Assembly: GCA_944472135.2 (NCBI GenBank)
Contig: OX235270.1
Coordinates: 40,982,352 to 41,046,351 of the forward strand
Length of the DNA: 64,000 nt
Origin: Trichobilharzia regenti
Lineage: Eukaryota; Platyhelminthes; Trematoda; Strigeidida; Schistosomatidae
Direction: 5' to 3'
The position numbers were made by a program, and so were the translations under genes. The notes beneath the pieces were generated by a model. That model saw only the letters and a program-made list of their open reading frames with translations. It was not told the DNA's origin and ran no database searches. Positions 10,723 to 20,449 of this stretch are shown piece by piece (position 1 is the first letter of the stretch; every line of letters starts with the position of its first letter).

Positions 10723-13155
10723 ATTTTGAGTGACCGCGAATGAGATAAACAAGCGATTTGCTCGCTCGTGATTGGCCAGTTTGTCAATCGAGTTGAGGTA
10801 ATTTCAGACATCATTTTGCTGCTTGGTGAAGTTCTGAATTTCCGGGATCGTTTTATCAAATTTGAGAGATAACTGACAACACAAACTATTACAGCTCAGG
10901 AGAGAAATGATATACCAGTGGATTTATTTGCTGAATTCAACGAATTCATGCCAAATTAAGATCTGAGGACTTCTTAGGGGTGTGAAGAATGCAAACAATG
11001 TCTTGAAGAGGTAATAACTTCACGCAACTTCAATTATCGCTCGACCATTATTTTCAGAGATCCTTAAATAAGCATGATATACACAGTGGTCTGGCTAATC
11101 ATGATAAAAATGGCATGGTTGATGCAGCATATACATATACTGATGTATATGTAGGTAAACCTAGATAAACTGTGTTCTTGTCACGAAGATCGAAAAGCAG
11201 GTATCAGATGTCTCAGTAAGCAGTGTAATACGTGTAAGCTACATGTTTTTATTTGACATAAGCTGGATCTTCACTCACTCTCAGAATTAATCTTAAATTC
11301 AGTTGGAATAAGCTTGTTGAGCACATCAGTATTCAGAGAGTACAGTGAAAGTAAGTAAACACATGCTTCTTAAGATTAAGTGATACGTTTATTTGATATG
11401 ATTGTATTATTGTTAGTTGTCTATCTAAGTTAGTGATGAATTCGTTGCGATAATAATACCTATTATTGTTTTTATAGTCACTATGATCATGAACGTTATC
11501 ATTATTGCTGTTAAGACCTATTATTTGTCATAAAGTTGTTGTCGTCTTTGCTAAAATATTTGTACAAGCTTTGAAAACTACTGCATAAGTTTTCGTTAAA
11601 TAATTTTATCATTTTATGATGCTTCTATGGACCTACTAGATATCGACAAACGATAAGTTGCGAAGTCCCTTAAGTTTAGTGAAAACTATTGGGCTACTTA
11701 TATATATTGTTTGTAAAGTGATTACTTGTAAATGCTTATCAGGAAAATTTTTTATTCAGATCATGCATGTAATACCCAAGTTAATAATGCTTTTCTTAAA
11801 CCTTTTCAGACTTACGGAAAAACATATGTGCCGTGTTCTCAGATGGAACTTACTGGCCGTAACAGAGGACTACTCATCTGAATTATCTGTACATTTGAAA
11901 TCTGATTTTTGTTTAATAAACAATTTTTCAATGAATCTGTGTTCCTTCTGTTGTGATGCGATTGTGTTCCAGTAACATAAGTAACACGTGCTAGGTTAGA
12001 AGTTGAGGGTAAACTGTTAGGAGTAAATGCGGCGTCTGGAAGACTTTTGTTTACGTGATTATATGAGCAGATAGCAACGTATCGTGTTCTTAGGCTGAGA
12101 ACCCTAGGCATTCTGTTTTTAATTATTACGATAACCGTAGTTGCACTGAGTTATACATCTAACAGCATAGGTATAGTCTCTCCTTATGGTACATTGCGAC
12201 ATGCAGAAATCACAAGCAAACTATCTCAGGTAGATTTATTCTCAATTGGTGACTATGAATCGGGAATCAGTTCACGTATTCTGCTATGACGATATATAAC
12301 TCGAAACGCTTTATAATCGCAAGACCTCTACGGTTTAGGCATATTTACTTTATTTGACTACAACATAATCTTTAACCAATAGGCTTTTCCAAATATCTGC
12401 CCCTACTTAGTATTTCAAAGATAGCTTCATATACTCTACACTTCACATATTACGCAAGGGCTAATATTCGGTCTTATCAAGTAGAATAAACAAACGATTA
12501 ACGAGGAATACATTTATTAATGAATTAACATGTAATACAAAATCGACAGCAGTGCAGGTATCTTTTTCTTTATCAACCAAATCCATGAAATTCCCGAAAG
12601 TAGATATTATTTGAAAAAGAACATAACAGTTAAACAGATGTAGGGCTGAAATTATCCGTCACTTATCAAGGTCATTGGTGGAGTGAGACGCTCGAAGGTT
12701 ATTTTCGTCCATTTAAGTCGGCCATGTTGGATCGCGGTTCCGTAGCTGTTCGTTGACGCGTTTGTTGTTCCGTTTATCCTGCCGTTATACACGACTTATC
12801 TTGTTGCGTATCGTTCACAAATGTTGCGTTTCACCTCATTTTTTGTTTCCGTTGCTGTTAAAATGAATTATTTCTTTGGTTTCGAAAGTTTTCACTACCA
12901 GGCCAGTGCATTCATTTCGGTGTAAGTGTTTTCATACCTTGCATTCATGCGGCTTTCAGTGTTTTAGTTGGTTTTCAGCTGTTAGTGAATTAGTACTGTG
13001 TAGAGGGTTTTGAAATTGTGCACATGAAGATGTTTGGCTGTCAGAAGCAGTTGTTTCCAGTCCATTAGTTGGTTGCCGTTACTATTGTTGGTTCAGTTAC
13101 TTGCATAACATGTAGAAATCTGGAAAAAGAGTGTCTTTTTCGTTCATGTTTGCAG
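10723..13155. other. Left interior of the 8.3-kb element, largely noncoding
   Basis: Mostly AT-rich. A short frame starting at an ATG at 12861 (MNYFFGFESFHYQ...) followed by GTGTAAGTG could be a first exon. Nothing else is supported. Confidence 0.3.
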
Positions 13156-13402
13156 CATACAACAATCTGCGAGTGAATCTGTTGAAGAGAGCACCATCAG
13201 AGTTGGTATTAGCAAGGTTTTCGAAGTACAAATTAAACCCAGAGAATTTAGAACCTGGGTTGAAGTTGAAAATGCTTTGAAGCTTTTTGAGAATGTGAAT
13301 ATACCATCCGTGTGTCTGCTATCATTTAAAAAAATATATTGTGAGAGAATCTAAGCCAAATAAGGTTGAGCCGCATGAAAAGTATGAATCTGTTGTGCTT
13401 GT
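13156..13402 (+). pseudogene. Coding exon of the 8.3-kb element, left of the Merlin insertion
   Basis: After an acceptor-like TTTGCAG at 13155 the frame is open for 65 codons, with an F-R-T-W-V-E-V-E-N-A-L-K-L-F-E segment, then reaches a TAA at 13352. A run of seven A at 13328-13334 marks a likely one-base slip: in the next frame the reading continues without a stop through the target duplication at 13395-13402. It resembles the N-terminal FAR1-like region of Mutator-type transposases. The frame then resumes on the far side of the Merlin element at 14559. Host-type coding sequence cannot be excluded. Confidence 0.45.
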
Positions 13403-14550
13403 GGCAAAGTTTAAGAATAGAGTCCCAAGCGATGCGAACGCACAGTGACCTTGAGCCGACCAATCAGAAAATAGGACGATTTTTGCATAAAATTTTACGT
13501 ATATTTACACAAAAAAGCATGAAAAAAACGTTATTCAGGATATTTCTGTCTGATATGAGATAAAAAAGTCTCCCAGTTATATTGAGGAGTATCAGTTTTT
13601 AAATTGAACCAATTTCTATACATATATTCGTCTAGATGACTAAAAGTAACTTCCTTTTGAGAGCCGTTTATAGCTCTGATTCTATTTTTTACTCTTCCCC
13701 AGAAACCTTCAATTGAATTGGTATGCGTACCGGTTCTAGGGTCCACAAAGTCATCTGAATGGTTCACCCGATGGTGTATATATCCCAAATCTGATAAACG
13801 GTTATACCCTGCCCATTCATCCGTATGAATGGTCGTGCCTGGCAATACCAGTCTTTGAATAATAGGTAGCAGAGTATCCGCACTCCTATCTGGAATAAGT
13901 TCGATGAAACCTTTCCGAATCTCCGTGTCGTAAATGCCAAGAACACAAACGTTATTGGCCCTCGCACGACCCCGGTTATACTTCCTTTTTATGAGCACAG
14001 TTTCATCGATATGAACAACTACACCCACTCCGCCGAGCACTTGCGTGATGCTATTTATCTTCCACGACGCAAAATCTCTACAAAACTGGAACCATTGCAC
14101 TGTGGACGGTAAGGTATTGTCTGTCTGGGCTGCAGTTGATCTCACTCCTGTCTTCAAAACCCAGTAATGAGATAGAAACAGGATATTCGTCAGAGAAAGT
14201 TTCGACTTTTCGAAGAAAGTTCCTAAAAAATAATCAACTGAGAATGTTACTTACCAGTGCGAACACTTATTCGCTTCCTACACTGTGTACACCTGAATAT
14301 ATATCCATCAGTGTCCTGGGAATACTGCTGCAGGTTCATAGAGGCACCGCAACTACAAATCCGAGCACGTCCTATTAACCCATTGTCCAAACAGTACTGA
14401 AAAACATTCTCTGGCTGAAATTTGCATCTGAGCAAATGCACAGGCGTCATTTTCGCGGTAGAATAATAGAAGGTTCCTCAACCAATGACTAGCATGCGTT
14501 CAAGGTCATTGAACGTTGAAGCTTTTGGGACCCTATTCTTAACTTTCGCC
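13403..14550 (-). mobile_element. Complete Merlin DNA transposon
   Basis: The 1148-bp unit has imperfect terminal inverted repeats: GGCAAAGTTTAAGAATAG at 13403 against GGCGAAAGTTAAGAATAG read inward from 14550, continuing into AGTCCCAA/GGTCCCAA and, further in, a shared GACCTTGA. It is flanked by the direct repeat GTGCTTGT at 13395-13402 and 14551-14558. An 8-9-bp duplication with GG-starting ends and a DD36E transposase is the definition of the Merlin superfamily. The element looks complete and the transposase frame is open once a 32-nt intron is removed, so it may have been active recently. Confidence 0.88.
13531..14450 (-). CDS. Merlin (ISXO2/IS1016-like) transposase, two exons
   Basis: Cut-and-paste transposase acting on the element's own ends. 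Exon 1 is 14450-14255 and starts at ATG; exon 2 is 14222-13531. The 32-nt intron between them (14254-14223) has GTAAGT at its start and TTTTTTAG at its end, and the join falls in frame inside the conserved V-R-T-G-T-F-F segment of this family. The product is 295 residues, a normal length. The N-terminus holds a zinc-ribbon (CSC near residue 33, CTQC near 55). The catalytic triad is D138 (HIDET), D200 (HTDEWAGY) and E237 (NSIEGFWGRVK), 36 residues between the last two, the DD36E spacing of Merlin. No stop or frameshift is visible. Splicing is inferred from sequence. Confidence 0.88.
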
Positions 14551-14558
14551 GTGCTTGT

Positions 14559-14599
14559 GTATATTTTGGGGGAACTGAAAGAACCTGGAATCCCTGAGG
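14559..14599 (+). pseudogene. Coding exon of the 8.3-kb element, right of the Merlin insertion
   Basis: Directly after the right target duplication the sequence reads Y-I-L-G-E-L-K-E-P-G-I-P-E and ends at a strong donor (GTAAGT at 14600). It continues the frame of the left half once one copy of the 8-bp duplication is discounted. A following open stretch about 14662-14772 (L-P-V-I-E-P-V-L-T-S-I-R-W) can be joined in frame through an AACTAG acceptor and closes at another GTAAGA. Family of this second piece is not recognised. Confidence 0.4.
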
Positions 14600-15520
14600 G
14601 TAAGTGTTACTTATGCTTATTATTGCTTGATGTACTAGATCGCAATAAATGAACTAGGACTACCCGTAATAGAGCCAGTGTTAACATCCATTCGATGGGT
14701 TGCAAAACGGTTTTCAAAGCGGATAAAATACGGTGATCTGGTGAGTGTACAAACAATCCCAGTTAAAGGTAAGACATTAATTAGGAAGAATAACGTTTCG
14801 GGTTGTAGTCTACGATTGGTGGTTTCCTCGAAGTTGTGATTCTTCCGTGACTATAGACACAGATGTTCACGATCTTAAAAAAAACTAAATAAATTATCCT
14901 TGAACCAGTAGTCTTCTTTTCTTCGGCGAAACATCCGTTAATACGACTATACGATTAGGTAGCGAAGTAAGATGTTATGTGACTGAGAATCGTGGTTGTT
15001 GTGTTTCTGACTAATTTCGCACATCTGACTTATAACCGCATGGAGATAGCGTTTTCCTCATGGTACATTATGATATCTAGAAATCATAAGCACGCTGCCA
15101 TCGGTAAATTTATTTTTACTTTTTAAATGGCTGCAAATAGTGAGTCGTTTGCGGTGATAGGATGAATACCTCTGAACGTTTTTTTGGAGACTAGGGTATA
15201 TTTAATTTTTTCGAGTAAGGGACGATCTTTTTACCAAGAAAGTTCTCGGAATTTTCGTTATTCAAAGATAACGCTAAGTTGCCCACTAAGGTGGTAACTA
15301 TAGGAGATAACCTTCAGCGGAAACTATATTAATGTAGTTTTAGGTAATGCGTCATAGAAGTAAGCATCGTAGGTTAATTGTGTCTAAATGTATTAAACGT
15401 TGTATAACTGATCAAACCATAGTTCTTACGTGCGAGTTAGTTTTATAAATAATGAATGTACCGTACAAGCGTCTACCATGATTTGCATACCTAGCTCATA
15501 AACATTATGCCTGCATGTGG
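14600..15520. other. Interior of the 8.3-kb element, sparse coding evidence
   Basis: Apart from the possible exon near 14662-14772 I see no supported exon. The remainder is AT-rich. Confidence 0.3.
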
Positions 15521-15529
15521 CATACATTT

Positions 15530-16180
15530 AGGGCCAACACGCTGCGATGAATCAGTCCGAGATACTTAGGCAGAGACTTCATTTCCATATCACTATTATC
15601 AATTTTGCAACGGTCATAGGAATTAACACCTTCAACTAACTTTCGTTTACATCGGAAACTGAAAATAACAGTCTGACATTTCGAAGGATTTAGTTTAAGA
15701 GCATTTTCCCACTCCTAATAGAGAGCTGTTCATCTTAGTACAGTGTAGCTGGCAGTTAACAGACATTGAAGTAGTTAGATCGTCCGCGTGTTTGAAAAAG
15801 TTCTTCTCGTATGCATTCGTACAATAAGTTCATCAAACAAAAATACAATTGGTAATGGACGACTTCCCCCTGACCTACAGTGTACTGCTTTCTCCCTGAT
15901 AAATAAGAATGAAGCCATCTAACAATCCAATACTCAGTTTGAGTTTCAGCAAGCTTATCTAACAGAATATCTCTAGGTAGTGAGTCGAAAGCAGATGTGT
16001 ACTCTAGGAAGGTGCAGCGAATTTAGCCCCATTGTCTATACTGGAGAAAATGTTGTGAAGCAAGACTGCAGCTGCATCTAAAGTACGTCTACTGTGTTTA
16101 TAGGAGAACTGTTTGGGATCGTTAAAGGCTCTGAGTGAGGGTTAAAGATTAAGTAAGAGTAACTTTCCCTTAGTTCGTAT
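15530..16180 (-). pseudogene. Degraded LINE reverse-transcriptase fragment
   Basis: On the minus strand, in shifting frames, I can read pieces of a non-LTR RT in the correct order: K-Q-F-S-Y-K-H-S-R-R-T near 16120, an S-A-F-D-S-L-P-R-D motif-A-like piece near 15985, an R-W-L-H-S-Y-L-S-G-R-K-Q-Y segment near 15910, a damaged A-D-D-L piece near 15790 and L-P-K-Y-L-G-L near 15575. Stops and frameshifts are frequent. It is an old 5'- and 3'-truncated copy, opposite in direction to LINE1. Confidence 0.6.
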
Positions 16181-18975
16181 ATACCTCATTTGATTTGAAA
16201 CAAAGGAAGCAGGTCTTATTAACGCTTGTAACACTAGAAAGTTTGGCATTTATGGGAGAATTTATGAAAGACTTGTTTAGTTTACACACACCAAATGAAT
16301 AGGGAATACTGGAGGTAATTAGATGCATACAGGCGTAGGTTATTTAACATCTATAAAGTAGACATGCAAATACCGCAGTTTTTGATCACAGAAATGATGG
16401 ATACTAGATAACATCCTATGATTCAACGGCATATTAAAATAAATAAAAAATGTTTCTTAGCTGATCGTCAAGTGAACAGTCTATTTGATGATGTCACTGC
16501 ATATTAACGGATTAGTGAAGTAGATATCAAGCCTAAGTTACTACATTTACTTGTACTACATACTTGGCGTTTAACAGTAAACAGACTTTCAACTGGTTAG
16601 ATAAGGCGACTTTAGAGTATCCAACAGTACAGAATTATTATTCAACTTGCTAAATCCCACTTAGCTTTTACAATGTGCTATTGTGTAGAAACAGACACGA
16701 AATCCTACTAATGACTAAAGTAACATTCTCATAATACTACAGTGAATTTCCATCCCACTAACTAAGCTTAGCGTTTATTATTCCTAATTCACTTATTACA
16801 AAAGCACATTGTATAGCGAGGAATTGAAGAAGTCTACAGGAAGAAGTAATCAAGAGTATATTAAACATTTGATTAATTTACAAAAGAAAATTCTGATGAA
16901 GGGTAATAAAGTTAGTTTGACCGAATGATGTTTCCGCTGATTTCATATTCGACAACCTCCGTATACCTGGAAAAAATAAAGTACATGTTAGAACTAGCAT
17001 AACATGAAGTTAACAAGAGATAATTCTACATATTAGCATACAATATGAATACAATCATTCTGTTAAAACTAAGTATTATCTCAGGGAGATAAATGTATTT
17101 GTAGTCTACAGCTGATATTTATGTTGACGCCGTATACATAAATATACATCATATGTTTTCCTGCATTTGAGGACTATATGCAAATTTCAAGGCAATCTCC
17201 GAAACATTCATACTATTGAGGCGTCATTCTCTCATCAAGCTTACTTGCAGATCAACTTCACACTAAACACTTTTACATGAAATGAAGTATTGCAAGTGTA
17301 TAACTTAGAAGTTAATCCACAATCTCAGTAATGTCTAGTCCACAAGGTTTTGTGAATCCTACAGAAATCACATTTTCACATTTAGGAGACTATAGGCATC
17401 AAATATAAGCTGAACATGCCTCAACTCTAGACAGCTATGCACAGTGCTAACAACATAGTGAAACACTTCAACTATTGTAAAGTACACAGACCTGTTGTGT
17501 TGATGAGGATAATAATGTCATATAATGCAAACTAGAAAATTCAATCGTCATAGAGCATCTGTACTGCTTTGTCTAAATGGAAATCTCAGGAGAAATTCAT
17601 CTCCACTATTGGTGATCAAAAATATTGTAGCATTAAGTATACAGTCAGTGGAAATTGTAAAAGAGAATAAATTCATATTAATGATAATAAAGCTGAATAG
17701 ATTCAGTTCTAGTAACCACCTTCGTTTGTTATCCTATCAGTCAGCTTAGTACACAATGGCACACTATTATTATAGTTGAGATATTTTTGTACATTTAATT
17801 AACATAACCCATAGCACACTGCACCAACCAGTGCCAATATATATGAAATCCATTTAGAGATAACCTTTCAACTTACCATAATTCCTGTCCAACCACAGAT
17901 AAAGTGAAAAGCACATCTAAATGACAACTTAGGTTCCCACCAACGATTCTGATAACATTTGCAGGTGATTTCCAAGTATTGAGAGAATTATTTTGTCAAA
18001 AAAGACTGTTCTTCACACGAAAATAGGCTGTACTGATATCCTGAGACATGAAGTCTTCATTGAATGATACTATGCCGAAAGATGCAGCTTCTACATGGAG
18101 TAAATGAGTGGTGTAAATGGCATTACCCTCTAACTATCCTATCTCCCTCATTACACCGACATTTTGATACATTCCATCTGAAACACTAATCATTGCAACC
18201 AATATGCTAAAAGTGTGTCGCAGTCAGATCACATGAGGCGGACACCAACATAACCAGCCAAAAAGTGGGAATTTCCCTCAATCTAGATAACATATAATAC
18301 AATTTTATTAAAAATTATTGGCAAAAAAAATTCCAAACGTAACTTCTAGAGTACGTGACGAATAAGTCCAGCCCAGATGTAGACATTGTTATCCGTGTAA
18401 ACACAATAACTAACCATGAAATATGTTTGAAATGACGAAATAATTAGTTGAATTGTATATAATTACGTCAGTAAACATTTTTCAATAACACGAAATCGAT
18501 ATTGCATCTGCCTGAAAACGTCAAGTTTATGCCACGAAATAACGAAACACTATGCGTATATAATTTCTAAGTATTTCTTCAGATTTTTCCTTAAAGAAAT
18601 ACATGTGGAGGAGCCTTGTCAGCTTTAGGAAAAGTACACAACAAAGTAAATGAAATAATCACCAAAACGAGCTATCCCACCTCATCATGTCCATGTGTAA
18701 TCCATTAAAATGCAAAAAATTCACGAAATGGTCGTTACAACATATTTCTTCGAGAAATTCGACATATTCTGAACGGAAAAGTACACTTTTTCAACAAACT
18801 GTCTGTAAGCTACGGCCGGATAAGGACACCACCACTGCCTATTTCTGCTAAATACGCCGTATTTCATCAACTTTTAGCTGGAATATATGTAAAAAAGTGT
18901 GTAAAACAACGAAAAATGACCCAACCTTGACGTCTTTTCTAAAAATAACGCCAATATCCATCAGCTGATCAAATG
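16181..18975. other. Right interior of the 8.3-kb element, no gene seen
   Basis: AT-rich. The frames present are short and without domains. I could not detect transposase exons here, although a full Mutator-like element would need a catalytic domain somewhere in 14.6-19 kb. Confidence 0.35.
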
Positions 18976-19185
18976 ACCTACGGCCGTCTACAGGCTGCCC
19001 TTAGATACAAAATCGTACAATTAGGACCTGCCACTAATTTAAACAACTGTCGTTTTCGATGCTTTCATTATCCAATAAACCATTAGCCATGCAGTATAGA
19101 CCAATAGATTTCTTCTCCCCGTTGATTGGTGGGGATACAGTACAACTTGATTCTGGATAGGTTTCTGTGTAGTTATACCTTTGAT

Positions 19186-19788
19186 ACTTGCTATCCATCA
19201 TCAGATCTTTAAATACCACTTCACAATGTCTTATCTCATTTATCTTCTAATAACGTCTGTACTAGGTCCTCATTATATTCCATTAAACCTAACATTTTAT
19301 AGCTCTTTATGAATTTGATTCGACTTGTTCTATTCCTATTCTCTGTAGGGTACGGTTGTGCACCAAATAGACAAAAAAGGCATGAAGTAAAAACAACTGG
19401 CTTCAAAATAATTGTATTAAAGCCAAAAGTGGACATCATGATAGTACGAAGTATATGGGTATTATTATACATTGCAAATGAACGTTGTCGGCCTAAGGAT
19501 TAGTCACTTCCCCATTCTGTTTCCTATATAAGTGTATTTATCAATGATATATTGCACTTACTTAATTTATTACATTTTAATGATTCACCTTAGCACTTTA
19601 ACTTTTCTAAAACAGCTTCCAATCCCTTGTAAACGTTGTACTTACCTCAATATTAGTTGGTTATCGTATGCCTAAAACCACGGGATGAAAACGAAACGAA
19701 GTCGATTTTCCCGCCCAACCTCGAGGACAACTGTACAGTTCAATAACTATACGGCCTGGTTCAGACAATGAGTGTAATTATATATATA
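19186..19788 (+). repeat. Left arm of a large inverted duplication
   Basis: This 603-bp arm is the reverse complement of 51723-52324. In the stretches I compared base by base I found only one difference. Its inner end (GAGTGTAATTATATATA) abuts the 5' end of LINE1. The rest of the duplicated unit reappears at 51064-51215, beyond LINE1. Confidence 0.85.
19236..19472 (-). CDS. 78-residue frame with a signal-like segment, left copy
   Basis: The frame starts at ATG and has a hydrophobic stretch at residues 21-38 ending FGA, which would suit a signal peptide cleaved near residue 38, leaving a basic-then-acidic tail of about 40 residues (Q-P-Y-P-T-E-N-R-N-R at its start). The identical protein is encoded at 52038-52274 in the opposite arm. 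No family is recognised. It may be a chance frame that is duplicated simply because the DNA is; the opposite strand also has a 64-residue frame. Confidence 0.22.
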   Translation of the reverse strand: MYNNTHILRTIMMSTFGFNTIILKPVVFTSCLFCLFGAQPYPTENRNRTSRIKFIKSYKMLGLMEYNEDLVQTLLEDK

Positions 19789-19794
19789 CATGTC

Positions 19795-20034
19795 ATCGCG
19801 GTACGTTCAACGTTTGCGTTACATTTTTACGTGATTCGTTACATAAAATTTATCTTGTGGTAATACTTGCACAAGTACTATACTACTTCCATACTTGTAA
19901 CCGCTAACTCTCATTTCTAATAGTTATGTTTAATCAAAGTAAAAAGCAACGAACCCAATCCCCTGTAAAACTGGTACCTAATTTAACGTCCTTGATTGCT
20001 ACAGCAAGCAACACACCCCCTACAAACGGCTATG
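19795..20034 (+). repeat. Duplicated 5' end of LINE1 (outer copy)
   Basis: From TCGCGGTACGTTCAACG to AACGGCTAT this repeats 20319-20558 with scattered differences. It includes the 5' UTR and the first ~35 codons of ORF1, but the start codon is changed here (ATGTTTAATC for ATGGTTAATC in the inner copy, so ATG is kept while codon 2 differs). The outer copy stops abruptly at a fragment of a gypsy element. Confidence 0.8.
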
Positions 20035-20318
20035 GGAGGAGATACTATTCTATGCGACATTTCCACGAGTACTCCTCTCCCCATTGTGCCTAAAAGTTAT
20101 CGCCGTAACGTCTTCAATACGTTGCATGGCTTATCTCACCCGGGTATTCGAACTACTGTCAAGCTCGTAACTAGTCGGTTTTGTTGGCCTGGCATGAATG
20201 AAGAAGTAAGGGAATGGGCACACACGTGCTTAGCTTGTCAAAAGTGCAAGGTGATAAGACACACCAAAAGCCCACTTCGCACCTTTCTCCTTCCTGACGC
20301 TCGGTTTGAACACTCTGT
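20035..20318 (+). pseudogene. Gypsy integrase zinc-binding fragment
   Basis: An isolated piece of an LTR retrotransposon polyprotein, open from 19996 to 20346 only because flanking LINE sequence happens to be in frame. It holds the H-H-C-C zinc-binding module at the N-terminus of gypsy-type integrases: H-G-L-S-H-P-G-I-R, then R-F-C-W-P-G-M, then C-L-A-C-Q-K-C-K, followed by the P-D-A-R-F-E-H step toward the catalytic core, where it breaks off. No catalytic DDE residues are present. It lies between two copies of the LINE1 5' end, so it was most likely captured during LINE1 synthesis. Confidence 0.85.
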
Positions 20319-20449
20319 ATCGCGGTACGTTCAACGTTTGCGTTAAATTTTTATGTGATTCGTTACATAAAATTTATCTTGTTGTAATACTTGCACAAGT
20401 ACTATACCACTTCCATACTTGTAACCACTAACTCTCATTTCTAATAGTT

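Larger units (their letters stand above)
10702..18999. mobile_element. Candidate Mutator-like DNA transposon, 8.3 kb
   Basis: The ends are a perfect 21-bp inverted repeat starting GGCAGCCTGTAGACGGCC (10702-10722, and reversed at 18979-18999), flanked by a 9-bp duplication with one mismatch. A 9-bp duplication is characteristic of the Mutator superfamily; schistosomes are known to carry such elements (Curupira). Inside, a coding exon at 13156-13402 resembles the FAR1-like N-terminal fold common in animal Mutator-like transposases (an F..W.EVE.ALKLFE helix, then a Y.SV motif). That exon is interrupted by a Merlin element. No catalytic DDE domain of the Mutator type was found, so class assignment rests on ends plus the N-terminal resemblance. 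Confidence 0.5.

Noticed and set aside
11658..12111. Overlapping frames of 90-105 codons on both strands
   Set aside because: Low-information hydrophobic composition, no recognisable motif and no matching splice pattern.
19309..19503. 64-codon frame opposite the 78-codon frame in the inverted arm
   Set aside because: Both strands cannot easily be coding; the 64-codon frame has less convincing features, and neither has a known family.
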